DNA of 64,000 nt from Plantago major (GCA_026545765.1 CM048841.1:99467352-99531351); one strand, 5' to 3'; counted from the stretch's first letter, positions 20,301 through 36,700 are shown. The notes: generated by a model not told the origin, from the sequence alone. Program-made: numbers and translations.

Positions 20301-23300
20301 CCACAAACCATATCATGTGAATAAAATTTGACACAAACAAACTCTATCGAGTGTTTCATAAAAATCGTGTACTACCCCCTTTGAGTTTTATTGAAGACAA
20401 GAGGTCTCGGAAATACGTTTTTAAATCGAGGTTCGATCAACCAAAATAGTTCAATATGTGCGTAGAATAGGTTTCATGCCACAAACCATATCATGTGAAT
20501 AAAATTTGACACAAACTAACTCCATCGAGTGTTTCACAAAAGATCGTGTACTACCCCCTTTGAGTTTTATTGAAGACAAGAGTTTTCGGAAATACATTTT
20601 TAAATCGAGGTTCGATCAACCAAAATAGTTCAATATATTCTTAGAATAGGTTTCATGCCACAAACCATATCATGTGAATAAAATTTGACACAAACTAACT
20701 CTATCGAGTGTTTCACAAAAAATCGTGTACTACCCCCTTCGAGTTTTATTGAAGACAAGAGGTCTCGGAAATAGGTTTTAAAATCGAGGTTCGATCAACC
20801 AAAATAGTTCAATATGTGCGTAGAATATGTTTCATACCACAAACCATATCATGCGAATAAAATTTGACACAAACTAACTCTATCGAGTGTTTCACAAAAA
20901 ATCGTGTACTACCCCCTTTGAGTTTTATTGAAGACAATAGGTCTCGGAAATTGGTTTTTAAATCGAGGTTCGATCCACCAAAATAGTTCAATATGTGCGT
21001 AGAATATGTTTCATACCACAAACCATATCATGTGAATAAAATTTGACACAAACTAACTCTATCGAGTGTTTCACAAAAAATCACGTACTACCCCCTTTGA
21101 CTTTTATTTAAGACAAGAGGTCTCGGAAATCGTTTTAAATCGAGGTCCGATCAACCAAAATAGTTCAATATGTGCGTAGAATTGGTTTCATACCACAAAC
21201 CATATCACGTGAATAAAATTTGACACAAACTAATTCTATCGAGTGTTTCACAAAAAATTGTGTACTACCCCCTTTGAGTTTTATTGAAGACAAGAGGTCT
21301 CGGAAATGCGTTTTTAAATCGAGGTTCGATAAACCAAAATAGTTCAATATGTGCGTAGAATAGGTTTCATGCCACAAACCATATCATGTGAATAAAATTT
21401 GACACAAACTAACTCTATCGAGTGTTTCACAAAAAATCGTACTACCCCTTTGAGTTTTATTGAAGAGAAGAGGTCTCGGATATACGTTTTTAAATCGAGG
21501 TTCGATAAACCAAAATAGTTCAATATGTGCGTAGAATATGTTTCACACCACAAACCATATCATGTGAATAAAATTTGACACAAACTAACTCTATCGAGTG
21601 TTTCACAAAAAATCGTGTACTACCCCCTTTTAGATTTATTGAAGAGAAGAGGTCTCGGAAATACGTTTTTAAATCGAGGTTCGATCAACAAAAATAGTTC
21701 AATATGTGCGTAGAATTGGTTTCATACCACAAACCATATCACGTGAATAAAATTTGACACAAACTAATTCTATCGAGTGTTTCACAAAAAATTGTGTACT
21801 ACCCCCTTTGAGTTTTATTGAAGAGAAGAGGTCTCGGAAATACGTTTTTAAATCGAGGTTCGATCAACCAAAATAGTTCAATATGTGCGTAGAATAGGTT
21901 TCATACCACTAGCCATATCATGTGAATAAAATTTGACACAAACAAACTCTATCGACTATTTCATAAAAAATCGTGTACTACCCCTTTGAGTTTTATTGAA
22001 GACAAGAGGTCTCGGAAATACGTTTTTAAATCGAGGTTCGATCAACCAAAATAGTTCAATATGTGCGTAGAATAGGTTTCATGCCACAAACCATATCATG
22101 TGAATAAAATTTGACACAAACTAACTCCATCGAGTGTTTCACAAAAGATCGTGTACTACCCCCTTTGAGTTTTATTGAAGACAAGAGTTTTCGGAAATAC
22201 ATTTTTAAATCGAGGTTCGATCAACCAAAATAGTTCAATATGTTTGTAGAATAGGTTTCATACCACAAACCATATCATGTGAATAAAATTTGACACAAAC
22301 TAACTCTATCGAGTGTTTCACAAAAAATCGTGTACTACCCCCTTCGAGTTTTATTGAAGACAAGAGGTCTCGGAAATAGGTTTTAAAATCGAGGTTCGAT
22401 CAACCAAAATAGTTCAATATGTGCGTAGAATATGTTTCATACCACAAACCATATCATGCGAATAAAATTTGACACAAACTAACTCTATCGAGTGTTTCAC
22501 AAAAAATCGTGTACTACCCCCTTTGAGTTTTATTGAAGACAATAGGTCTCGGAAATTGGTTTTTAAATCGAGGTTCGATCCACCAAAATAGTTCAATATG
22601 TGCGTAGAATATGTTTCATACCACAAACCATATCATGTCAATAAAATTTGACACAAACTAACTCTATCGAGTGTTTCACAAAAAATCACGGACTACCCCC
22701 TTTGAGTTTTATTGAAGAGAAGAGGTCTCGGAAATACGTTTTTAAATCGAGGTTCGATCAACCAAAATAGTTCAATATGTGCGTAGAATTGGTTTCATAC
22801 CACAAACCATATCACGTGAATAAAATTTGACACAAACTAATTCTATCGAGTGTTTCACAAAAAATTGTGTACTACCCCCTTTGAGTTTTATTGAAGACAA
22901 TAGGTCTCGGAAATTGGTTTTTAAATCGAGGTTCGATAAACCAAAATAGTTCAATATAAGTAGAATAGGTTTCATGCCACAAACCATATCATGTGAATAA
23001 AATTTGACACAAACTAACTCTATCGAGTGTTTCACAAAAAATCGTGTACTACCCCCTTTGAGTTTTATTGAAGAGAAGAGGTCTCGGATATACGTTTTTA
23101 AATCGAGGTTCGATAAACCAAAATAGTTCAATATGTGCGTAGAATATGTTTCACACCACAAACCATATCATGTGAATAAAATTTGACACAAACTAACTCT
23201 ATCGAGTGTTTCACAAAAAATCGTGTACTACCCCCTTTTAGATTTATTGAAGAAGATGTCTCGAAATACGTTTTAAATCGAGGTTCGATCAACAAAAATA

Positions 23301-23510
23301 GTTCAATATGTGCGTAGAATTGGTTTCATACCACAAACCATATCACGTGAATAAAATTTGACACAAACTAATTCTATCGAGTGTTTCACAAAAAATTGTG
23401 TACTACCCCCTTTGAGTTTTATTGAAGAGAAGATGTCTCGGAAATACGTTTTTAAATCGAGGTTCGACCAACCAAAATAGTTCAATATGTGCGTAGAATA
23501 GGTTTCATAC
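20301..23510. repeat. Two tandem copies of a 9-monomer higher-order unit (~1605 bp)
   Basis: Rare variants recur about 1605 bp apart in the same order: CAAACAAACTCTATCGA (20334, 21940 region), TCCATCGAGTG with AAAAGATCG (20521, 22126), GTTTTCGGAAATACATT (20582, 22188), AATAGGTCTCGGAAATTGG (20937, 22541), CACACCACAAACC (21544, 23151) and CCCCCTTTTAGATTT (21622, 23231). Nine monomers of 179 bp predict 1611 bp; the small deficit comes from short indels. This is higher-order organisation, at least two copies long. Confidence 0.85.
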
Positions 23511-26500
23511 CACAAACCATATCACATGAATAAAATTTGACACAAACTAACTCTATCGAGTGTTTCACAAAAAATAGTGTACTACCCCTTTGAGTTTTAT
23601 TGAAGAGAAGAGGTCTCGAAATACGTTTTTAAATCGAGGTTCGATCAACCAAAATAGTTCAATATAAAGTAGAATAGATTTCATACCACAAACCATATCA
23701 TGTGAATAAAATTTGACACAAACTAACTCTATCGAGTGTTTCACAAAAATCGTGTACTACCCCTTTGAGTTTTATTGAAGAAGAGGTCTAGGATATACGT
23801 TTTTAAATCGAGGTTCGATAAACCAAAATAGTTCAATATGTGCGAGAATATGTTTCATACCACAAACCATATCATGTGAATAAAATTTGACTCAAACTAA
23901 CTCTATCGAGTGTTTCACAAAAATCGTGTACTACCCCTTTGAGATTTATTGAAGAAGAGGTCTCGAAATACATTTTAAATCGAGGTTCGATCAACAAAAT
24001 AGTTCAATATGTGCGTAGAATAGGTTTCATACCACAAACCATATCATGTGAATAAAATTTGACACAAACTAATTCTATCGAGTGTTTCACAAAAATTGTG
24101 TACTACCCCTTTGAGTTTTATTGAAGAGAAGAGGTCTCGAAATACGTTTTTAAATCGAGGTTCGATCAACCAAAATAGTTCAATATGTGTAGAATAGGTT
24201 TCATACCACAAACCATATCATGTGATTAAAATTTGACATAAACTAACTCTATCGAGTGTTTCACAAAAAATCGTGTACTACCCCCTTTGAGTTTTATTCA
24301 AGACAATAGGTCTCGGAAATTGGTTTTTAAATCGAGGTTCGATCCACCAAAATAGTTCAATATGTGCGTAGAATATGTTTCATACCACAAACCATATCAT
24401 GTGAATAAAATTTGACACAAACTAACTCTGTCAGTGTTTCACAAAAAAATGTACTACCTCCTTTGAGATTTATTGAAGACAAGAGGTCTCGAAATACGTT
24501 TTTAAATCGAGGTTCGATCACCAAAATAGTTCAATATAATAGTAGAATAGGTTTCATACCACAAACCATATCATGTGAATAAAATTTGACACAAACTAAT
24601 TCTATCGAGTGTTTCACAAAAAATCGTGTACTACCCCTTTGAGTTTTATTGAAGACAAGAGGTCTCGAAATACGTTTTAAATCGAGGTTCAATCAACCAA
24701 AATAGTTCAATATAAAGTAGAATAGGTTTCATACCACAAACCATATCATGTGAATAAAATTTGACACAAACTAACTCTATCAGTGTTTCACAAAAATAGT
24801 GTACTACCCCTTTGAGTTTTATTGAAGACAATAGGTCTCGGAAATTGGTTTTTCAATCGAGGTTCGATCCACCAAAATAGTTCAATATGTGCGTAGAATA
24901 GATTTCATACCACAAACTATATCATGTGAATAAAATTTGACACAAACTAACTCTATCGAGTGTTTCACAAAAAATCGTGTACTACCCCCTTTGAGTTTTA
25001 TTGAAGACAAGAGGTCTCGGAAATACGTTTTTAAATCGAGGTTCGATCAACCAAAATAGTTCAATATGTGCGTAGAATAGGTTTCATACCACTAGCCATA
25101 TCATGTGAATAAAATTTGACACAAACTAACACTATCGAGTGTTTCACAAAAAATCGTGTACTACCCCCTTTGAGTTTTATTGAAGAGAAGAGTTCTCGGA
25201 AATACATTTTTAAATCGAGGTTCGATCAACCAAAATAGTTCAATATGTGCGTAGAATAGGTTTCATACCACAAACCATATCATGTGAATAATATTTGACA
25301 CAAACTAACTCTATCGAGTGTTTCACAAAAATAGTGTACTACCCCTTTGAGTTTTATTGAAGACAATAGGTCTCGAAATTGGTTTTAAATCGAGGTTCGA
25401 TCAACCAAAATAGTTCAATATGTGCGTAGAATATGTTTCATACCACAAACCATATCATGTGAATAAAATTTGACACAAACTAACACTATCGAGTGTTTCA
25501 CAAAAAATCGTGTACTACCTCCTTGAGATTTATTGAAGACAAGAGGTCTCGAAATACGCTTTTAAATCGATGTTCGATCAACCAAAAGAGTTCAATATGT
25601 GTGTAGAATAGGTTTCATACCACAAACCATATCATGTGAATAAAATTTGACACAAACTAACTCTATCGAGTGTTTCACAAAAAAATTGTGTACTACCCCC
25701 TTTGAGTTTTATTGAAGACGAGGTCTCGGAAATACGTTTTTAAATCGAGGTTCGATCAACCAAAATAGTTCAATATGTGCGTAGAATAGGTTTCATACCA
25801 CAAACCATATCATGTGAATAAAATTTGACGCAAACTAACTCTATCGGGTGTTTCACAAAAAATCGTGTACTATACCCCCTTTGAGTTTTAGTGAAGACAA
25901 GAGGCCTCGGAAATATGTTTTTAAATCAAGGTTCGATCAACCAAAATATTTCAGTATGTGCGTAGAATAGGTTTCATACCAAAAACCATCTCATGTGAAT
26001 AAAATTTGACAGAAACTATCTCTATCGAGTGTTTCACAAAAAATTGTGTACTACCCCCCTTTGAGTTTTATTGAAGACAAGAGGTTTTGGAAATACATTT
26101 TTAAATCGAGGTTCGATCTACCAAAATAGTTCAATATGTGTGTAGAATAGGTTTCATACCACAAACCATCTCATGTGAATAAAATTTGACACAAACTAAC
26201 TCTATCGAGTGTTTCACAAAAAATCGTGTACTATCCCCTTTGAGTTTTATTGTATACAAGAGGTCTCGGAAATACGTTTTTAAATCGAGATCCGATCAAC
26301 CAAAATAGTTCAATATGTGCGTAGAATAGGTTTCATACCACAAACCATATCATGTGAATAAAATTTGACACAAACTAACTCTATCGAGTGTTTCACAAAA
26401 AATCGTGTACTACCCCCTTTGAGTTTTATTGTATACAAGAGGTCTCGGAAATACGTTTTTAAATCGAGGTTCGATCAACCAAAATGGTTCAATATAATGC

Positions 26501-29500
26501 GTAGAATAGGTTTCATACCACAAACCATATCATGTGAATAAAATTTCACACAAACTAACTCCATCGAGTGTTTCACAAAAATCGTGTACTACCCCTTTGA
26601 GTTTTATTGAAGACAAGAGGTTTGAAATACATTTTTAAATCGAGCTTCGATGAACCAAAATAGTTCAATATGTGCGTAGAATAGGTTTCATACCACTAGC
26701 CATATCATGTGAATAAAATTTGACACAAACTAACTCTCGAGTGTTTCACAAAAATCGTACTACCCTTTGAGTTTTATTGAAGACAAGAGGTCTCGGAAAT
26801 AAGTTTTTAAATAGAGGTTCGATCAACCAAAATAGTTCAATATGTGCGTAGAATATGTTTCATACCACAAACCATATCATGTGAATAAAATTTGACACAC
26901 ACTAACTCTGTCGAGTGTTTCACCAAAAATCGTGTACTACCCCTTTGAGTTTTATTGAAGACAAGAGGTCTAGAAAATCGTTTTAAATCGAGGTTTTATC
27001 AACCAAAATAGTTCAATATGTTCGTAGAATATGTTTCATACCACAAACCATATCATGTGAATAAAATTTGACACAAACTAACACTATCGAGTGTTTCACA
27101 AAAAATCATATACTACCCCCTTTAAGTTTTATTGAAGACAAGAGGTCTAAAATACGTTTTTAAATCGAGGTTCGATCAACCAAAATAGTTCAATTATGCG
27201 TAGAATAGGTTTCACACCACAAACCATATCATGTGAATAAAATTTGACACAAACTAACTCTATCAGTGTTTCACAAAAAATCGTGTACTACCCCTTTGAG
27301 TTTTATTGAAGACAAGAGGTCTCGAAATACGTTTTAAATCGAGGTTCGATCAAAAATAGTTCAATATGCGTAGAATAGGTTTCATACCACAAACCATATC
27401 ATGTGAATAAAATTTCACACAAACTAACTCTATCGAGTGTTTCCCAAAAATAGTGTACTACCCCTTTGAGTTTTATTGAAGACAAGAGGTCTCGGAAATA
27501 CGTTTTTAAATCGAGGTTCTATCAACCAAAATAGTTCAATATAATGCGTAGAATATGTTTCATACCACAAACCATATCATGTGAATAAAATTTGACACAA
27601 ACTAACTCTAGAGTGTTTCACAAAAAATAGTGTACTATCCTTTGAGTTTTATTGAAGACAAGAGGTCTCGGAAATATGTTTTTAAATCGAGGTTCGATCA
27701 ACCAAAATAGTTCAATATGTGCGTAGAATATGTTTCATACCACAAACCATATCATGTGAATAAAATTTGACACAAACTAACACTATCGAGTGTTTCACAA
27801 AAAATCGTGTACTACCCCCTTTGAGTTTTATTGAAGACAAGAGTTCTCGGAAATACATTTTTAAATCGAAGTTCGATCAGCAAAATAGTTCAATATAATG
27901 CGTAGAATAGGTGTCATACCACAAACCATATCATGTGAATAAAATTTGACACAAACTAACTCTATCGAGTGTTTCACAAAAAACTGTGTACTACCCCTTT
28001 GAGTTTTATTGAAGACAAGAGTTCTCGGAAATACGTTTTTAAATCGAAGTTCGATCAACCAAAATAGTTCAATATGTGCGTAGAATAGGTTTCATACCAC
28101 AAACCATATCATGTGAATAAAATTTTACACAAACTAACTCTATCGAGTGTTTCACAAAAAATCGTGTACAACCCCCTTTGAGTTTTTTTGAAGACAAGAG
28201 GTCTCGGAAATACGTTTTTAAATCGAGGTTCGATCAACCAAAATAGTTCAATATGTGCGTAGAATATGTTTCATACCACAAACCATATCATGTGAATAAT
28301 ATTTGACACAAACTAACTCTATCGAGTGTTTCACAAAAAATCGTGTACTACCCCCTTTGAGTTTTATTGAAGACAAGAGGTCTCGGAAATACGTTTTTAA
28401 ATCGAGGTTCGATCAACCAAAATAGTTCAATATGTGCGTAGAATATGTTTCATACCACAAACCATATCATGTGAATAAAATTTGACACAAACTAACTCTA
28501 TCCAGTGTTTCACAAAAAATCGTGTACTACCCCCTTTGAGTTTTATTGAAGACAAGAGGTCTCGGAAATACGTTTTTAAATCGAGGTTCGATCAACCAAA
28601 ATAGTTCAATATGTGCGTAGAATATGTTTCATACCACAAACCATATCATGTGAATAAAATTTGACACAAACTAACACTATCGAGTGTTTCACAAAAAATC
28701 GTGTACTACCCCCTTTGAGTTTTATTGAAGACAAGAGTTCTCGGAAATACGTTTTTAAATCGAAGTTCGATCAACCAAAATAGTTCAATATGTGCGTAGA
28801 ATAGGTTTCATACCACAAACCATATCATGTGAATAAAATTTTACACAAACTAACTCTATCGAGTGTTTCACAAAAATAAATGTACTACCCCTTTGAGTTT
28901 TTTTGAAGACAAGAGGTCTCAGAAATACGTTTTTAAATCGAGGTTCGATCAACCAAAATAGTTCAATATGTGCGTAGAATAGGTTTCATACCACAAACCA
29001 TAACATGTGAATAAAATTTGACACAAACTAACTCTATCGAGTGTTTCACAAAAAATCGTGTACTGCCCCATTTGAGTTTATTGAAGACAAGAGGTCTCGG
29101 AAATACATTTTTAAATCGAGGTCCGATCAACCAAAATAGTTCAATATGTGCGTAGAATAGGTTTCATACCACAAACCATATCATGTGAATAAAATTTTAC
29201 ACAAACTAACTCTATCGAGTGTTTCACAAAAAATCGTGTACAACCCCCTTTGAGTTTTTTTGAAGACAAGAGGTCTCGGAAATACGTTTTTAAATCGAGG
29301 TTCGATCAACCAAAATAGTTCAATATGTGCGTAGAATATGTTTCATACCACAAACCATATCATGTGAATAAAATTTTACACAAACTAACTCTATCAAGTG
29401 TTTCACAAAAAATCGTGTACTACCCCCTTTGAGTTTTATTGAAGACATGAGGTCTCGGAAATACGTTTTTAAATCGAGGTACGATCAACCAAAATAGTTC

Positions 29501-30789
29501 AATATGTGCGTAGAATAGGTTTCATACCACAAACCATATCATATGAATAAAATTTGACACAAACTAACTCTATCGAGTGTTTCACAAAAATCGTGTACTA
29601 CCCCCTTTGAGTTTTATTGAATACAAGAGGTCTCGGAAATAGGTTTTTAAATCGAGGTTCGATCAACCAAAATAGTTCAATATGTGCGTAGAATAGGTTT
29701 CATACCACAAACCATATCATGTGAATAAAATTTGACACAAACTAACTCTATCAAGTGTTTCACAAAAAATCGTGTACTACCCCTTTGAGTTTTATTGAAG
29801 ACATGAGGTCTCGGAAATACGTTTTTAAATCGAGGTTCGATCAACCAAAATAGTTCAATATGTGCGTAGAATAGGTTTCATACCACAAACCATATCATGT
29901 GAATAAAATTTGACACAAACTAACTCTATCGAGTGTTTCACAAAAAATCGTGTACTACCCCCTTTGAGTTTTATTGAAGACAAGAGGTCTCGGAAATACG
30001 TTTTTAAATCGGGTTCGATCAACCAAAATAGTTCAATATGTGCATAGAATAGGTTTTATACCACAAACCATATCATGTGAATAAAATTTTACACAAATTA
30101 ACTCTATCGCGTGTTTCACAAAAAATCGTTTACTACCCCCTTTGAGTTTTATTGAAGACAAGAGGTCTCGGAAATACGTTTTTATCGAGGTTCGATCAAC
30201 CAAAATAGTTCAGTATGTGCGTAGAATAAGTTTCATACCACAAACCATATCATGTGAATAAAATTTGACACAAACTAACTCAATCGAGTGTTTCACCAAA
30301 AATCGTGTACTACCTACCCCCCTTTGAGTTTTATTGAAGACAAGAGGTCTCGGAAATACGTTTTTAAATCGAGGTTCGATCAACCAAAATAGTTCAATAT
30401 GTGCGTAGAATAGGTTTCATACCACAAACCATATCATGTGAATAAAATTTGACACAAACTAACTCTATCTAGTGTTTCAAAAAAAATTGTGTTATTACCC
30501 CTTTGAGTTTTATTGAAGACAAGAGGTCTCGGAAATACGTTTTTAAATCGGATTCGATCAACAAAAATAGTTCAATATGTGCGTAGAATAGGTTTCATAC
30601 CACAAACCATATCATGTGAATAAAATTTGACACAAACTAACTTTATCGAGTGATTCACAAAAAATCGTGTACTACCCCCTTTGAGTTTTATTGAAGACAA
30701 GATGTCTCTGAAATACGTTTTTAAATCGAGGTTCGACCAACAAAAATAGTTCAATATATGCGTAGAATATGTTTCATACCACAAACCAT

Positions 30790-33700
30790 ATCATGTGAAT
30801 AAAATTTGACACAAACTAACTCTATCAGTGTTTCACAAAAATCGTGTACTACCCTTTGAGTTTTATTGAAGACAAGAGGTCTGAAATACGTTTTTAAATC
30901 GAGTTCGATCACCAAAATAGTTCAATATAATGCGTAGAATAGGTTTCATACCACAAACCATATCATGTGAATAAAATTTGACACAAACTAACTCTATCAG
31001 TGTTTCACAAAAATCGTGTACTACCCCTTTGAGTTTTATTGAAGACAAGAGGTCTAGGAAATCGTTTTTAAATCGAGTTCGATCAACCAAAATAGTTCAA
31101 TATGTGCGTAGAATAGGTTTCATACCACAAACCATATCATGTGAATAAAATTTGACACAAACTAACTCTATCAAGTGTTTTACAAAAAATGTACTACCCC
31201 CTTTGAGTTTTATTGAAGACAAGAGGTCTAGGAAATACGTTTTTAAATCGAGGTTCGATCACCAAAATAGTTCAATATAAGTAGAATAGGTTTCATACCA
31301 CAAACCATATCATGTGAATAAAATTTGACACAAACTAACTCTATCAGTGTTTCACAAAAAATCGTGTACTACCCCTTTGAGTTTTATTGAAGACAAGAGG
31401 TCTAGGAAATACATTTTTAATTCGAGTTCGATCAACCAAAAGAGTTCAATATGTGCGTAGAATAGGTTTCATACCACAAACCATATCATGTGAATAAAAT
31501 TTGACACAAACTAACTCTATCAAGTGTTTCACAAAAAATAGTGTACTACCCCTTTGAGTTTTATTGAAGACAAGAGGTCTAGGAAATACGTTTTTAAATC
31601 GAGGTTCGATCAACCAAAATAGTTCAATATAATGCGTAGAATAGGTTTCATACCACAAACCATATCATGTGAATAAAATTTGACACAAACTAACTCTATC
31701 AGTGTTTCACAAAAAATCGTGTACTACCCCTTTGAGTTTTATTGAAGACAAGAGGTCTCGGAAATACGTTTTTAAATCGAGGTTCGATCAACCAAAATAG
31801 TTCAATATAATGCGTAGAATAGGTTTCATACCACAAACCATATCATGTGAATAAAATTTGACACAAACTAACTCTATCAGTGTTTCACAAAAAATCGTGT
31901 ACTACCCCTTTGAGTTTTATTGAAGACAAGAGGTCTGAAAATACGTTTTTAAATCGAGGTTCGATCACCAAAATAGTTCAATATGTGCGTAGAATAGGTT
32001 TCATACCACAAACCATATCATGTGAATAAAATTTGACACAAACTAACTCTATCAGTGTTTCACAAAAAATATGTACTACCCCTTTGAGTTTTATTGAAGA
32101 CAAGAGGTCTAGGAAATACGTTTTTAAATCGAGGTTGATCAACCAAAATAGTTCAATATGTGCGTAGAATAGGTTTCATACCACAAACCATATCATGTGA
32201 ATAAAATTTGACACAAACTAACTCTATCAGTGTTTCACAAAAAATATGTACTACCCCTTTGAGTTTTATTGAAGACAAGAGGTCTCGAAATACGTTTTTA
32301 AATCGAGGTTCGATCAACCAAAATAGTTCAATATAATGCGTAGAATAGGTTTCATACCACAAACCATATCATGTGAATAAAATTTGACACAAACTAACTC
32401 TATCAGTGTTTCACAAAAATCGTGTACTACCCCTTTGAGTTTTATTGAAGACAAGAGGTCTAGGAAATACGTTTTAAATCGAGTTCGATCAACCAAAATA
32501 GTTCAATATAATGCGTAGAATAGGTTTCATACCACAAACCATATCATGTGAATAAAATTTGACACAAACTAACTATCGAGTGTTTCACAAAAAAATGTAC
32601 TACCCCTTTGAGTTTTATTGAAGACAAGAGGTCTGAAATACGTTTTTAAATCGAGGTGATCAACCAAAATAGTTCAATATAATGCGTAGAATAGGTTTCA
32701 TACCACAAACCATATCATGTGAATAAAATTTGACACAAACTAACTCTATCAGTGTTTCACAAAAATCGTGTACTACCCCTTTGAGTTTTATTGAAGACAA
32801 GAGGTCTCGAAATACGTTTTAAATCGAGGTTCGATCAGCAAAATAGTTCAATATGCGTAGAATAGGTTTCATACCACAAACCATATCATGTGAATAAAAT
32901 TTGACACAAACTAACTCTATCAGTGTTTCACAAAAATCGTGTACTACCCCTTTGAGTTTTATTGAAGACAAGAGGTCTCGAAATACGTTTTTAAATCGAG
33001 TTCGATCAACCAAAATAGTTCAATATGCGTAGAATAGGTTTCAAACCACAAACCAAAACATGTGAATAAAATTTGACACAAACTAACTCTATCGAGTGTT
33101 TCACAAAAAATCGTGTACTACCCCCTTTGAGTTTTATTGAAGACAAGAGGTCTCAGAAATACGTTTTTAAATCGAGGTTCGAACAACCAAAATAGTTCAA
33201 TATGTGCGTAGAATAGGTTTCATATCACAAACCATATCATGTGAATAAAATTTGACACAAACTAACTCTATCCAGTGTTTCACAAAAAATCGTGTACTAC
33301 CTACCCCCTTTGAGTTTTATTGAAGATAAGAGGTCTCGGAAATACGTTTTTAAATCGATGTTCGATCAACCAAAAGAGTTCAATATGTGCGTAGAATTGG
33401 TTTCATACCACAAACCATATCATGTGAATAAAATTTGACACAAACTAACTCTATCAGTGTTTCACAAAAATAGTGTACTACCCCTTTGAGTTTTATTGAA
33501 GACAAGAGGTCTAAAATACGTTTTTAAATCGAGGTTCGATCACCAAAATAGTTCAATATAATGCGTAGAATAGGTTTCATACCACAAACCATATCATGTG
33601 AATAAAATTTGACACAAACTAACTCTATCAGTGTTTCACAAAAATGTGTACTACCCTTTGAGTTTTATTGAAGACAAGAGGTCTAGGAAATACGTTTTTA

Positions 33701-36700
33701 AATCGAGTTCGATCAACCAAAATAGTTCAATATGTGCGTAGAATAGGTTTCATACCACAAACCATATCATGTGAATAAAATTTGACACAAACTAACTCTA
33801 TCGAGTGTTTCACAAAAATGTACTACCCCTTTGAGTTTTATTGAAGACAAGAGGTCTCGAAATACGTTTTTAAATCGAGTTCGATCAACCAAAATAGTTC
33901 AATATAATAGTAGAATAGGTTTCATACCACAAACCATATCATGTGAATAAAATTTGACACAAACTAACTCTATCAGTGTTTCACAAAAAATCGTGTACTA
34001 CCCCTTTGAGTTTTATTGAAGACAAGAGGTCTAGAAATACGTTTTTAAATCGAGGTTCGATCAACCAAAATAGTTCAATATGTCGTAGAATAGGTTTCAT
34101 ACCACAAACCATATCATGTGAATAAAATTTGACAAACTAACTCTATCGAGTGTTTCACAAAAATCGTGTACTACCCCTTTGAGTTTTATTGAAGACAAGA
34201 GGTCTCGAAATACGTTTTTAAATCGAGTTCGATCAGCAAAATAGTTCAATATGTGCGTAGAATAGGTTTCATACCACAAACCATATCATGTGAATAAAAT
34301 TTGACACAAACTAACTCTATCAGTGTTTCACAAAAATGTACTACCCCTTTGAGTTTTATTGAAGACAAGAGGTCTCGGAAATAAGTTTTAAATCGAGGTC
34401 CGATCAACCAAAATAGTTCAATATGTGCGTAGAATAGGTTTCATACCACAACCAATATCATGTGAATAAAATTTGACACAAACTAACTCTATCGAGTGTT
34501 TCACAAAAAATCGTGTACCCCTTTGAGTTTATTGAAGACAAGAGGTCTCGGAAATACGTTTTTAAATCGAGTTGATCAACCAAAATAGTTCAATATAATA
34601 GTAGAATAGGTTTCATACCACAAACCATATCATGTGAATAAAATTTGACACAAACTAACTCTATCGAGTGTTTCACAAAAAATCGTGTACTACCCCCTTT
34701 GAGTTTTATTGAAGACAAGAGGTCTCGGAAATACGTTTTTAAATCGAGGTCCGATCAACCAAAATAGTTCAATATGTGCGTAGAATAGGTTTCATACCAC
34801 AAACCATATCATGTGATTAAAATTTGACATAAACTAACTCTATCGAGTGTTTCACAAAAAATCGTGTACTACCCCCTTTGAGTTTTATTGAAGACAAGAG
34901 GTCTCGGAAATACGTCTTTAAATCGAGTTCCGATCAACCAAAATAGTTCAATATGTGCGTAGAATAGGTTTCATACCACAAACCATATCATGTGATTAAA
35001 ATTTGACACAAACTAACTCTATCGAGTGTTTCACAAAAAATCGTGTACTACCCCTTTGAGTTTTATTGAAGACAAGAGGTCTCGGAAATACGTTTTCAAA
35101 TCGAGGTTCGATCAACCAAAATAGTTCAATATGTGCGTAGAATAGGTTTCATACCACAAACCATATCATGTGAATAAAATTTGACACAAACTAACTCTAT
35201 CGAGTGTTTCACAAAAAATCGTGTACCCTTTGAGTTTTATTGAAGACAAGAGGTCTCGGAAATACGTTTTTAAATCGAGAATAGTTCAATATATGCGTAG
35301 AATAGGTTTCATACCACAAACCATATCATGTGAATAAAATTTGACACAAACTAACTCTATCGAGCGTTTCACAAAATATCGTGTACTACCCCTTTGAATT
35401 TTATTGAAGACAAGAGGTCTCGGAAATACGTTTTCAAATCGAGGTTCGATCAACCAAAACTGTTCAATATGTCGCAGAATAGGTTTCATACCACAAACCA
35501 TATCATGTGAATAAAATTTGACACAAACTAACTCTATCGAGTGTTTCACAAAATATCGTGTACTACCCCCTTTGAGTTTCATTGAAGACAAGAGGTCTCG
35601 GAAATACGTTTTCAAATCGAGGTTCGATCAACCAAAATTGTTCAATATGTCGTAGAATAGGTTTCATACCACAAACCATATCATGTGAATAAAATTTGAC
35701 ACAAACTAACTCTATCGAGTGTTTCACAAAATATCGTGTACTACCCCCTTTGAGTTTTATTGAAGACAAGAGGTCTCGGAAATACGTTTTTAAATCGAGT
35801 TTCGATCAACCAAAATAGTTCAATATGTGCGTAGAATAGGTTTCATACCACAAACCATATCATGTGATTAAAATTTGACATAAACTAACTCTATCAAGTG
35901 TTTCACAAAAATCGTGTACTACCCCTTTGAGTTTTATTGAAGACAAGAGGTCTGGAAATACGTTTTAAATCGAGGTTCGATCAACCAAAATAGTTCAATA
36001 TGTGCGTAGAATAGGTTTCATACCACAAACCATATCATGTGAATAAAATTTGACACAAACTAACTCTATCAGTGTTTCACAAAAATAGTGTACTACCCCT
36101 TTGAGTTTTATTGAAGACAAGGTCTCGAAAATTTTTAAATCGAGGTTCGATCAACCAAAATAGTTCAATATGCGTAGAATAGGTTTCATACCACAAACCA
36201 TATCATGTGAATAAAATTTGACACAAACTAACTCTATCAGTGTTTCACAAAAATCGTGTACTACCCCTTTGAGTTTATTGAAGACAAGAGGTCTAAAATA
36301 CGTTTTTAAATCGAGGTTCGATCACCAAAATAGTTCAATATATGCGTAGAATAGGTTTCATACCACAAACCATATCATGTGAATAAAATTTGACACAAAC
36401 TAACTCTATCAGTGTTTCACAAAAAATCGTACTACCCCTTTGAGTTTTATTGAAGACAAGAGGTCTAGGAAATACGTTTTTAAATCGAGGTTCGATCAAC
36501 CAAAATAGTTCAATATGCGTAGAATAGGTTTCATACCACAAACCATATCATGTGAATAAAATTTGACACAAACTAACTCTATCAGTGTTTCACAAAAAAT
36601 CGTGTACTACCCCTTTGAGTTTTATTGAAGACAAGAGGTCTAGGAAATACGTTTTAAATCGAGGTTCGATCAACCAAAATAGTTCAATATATGCGTAGAA

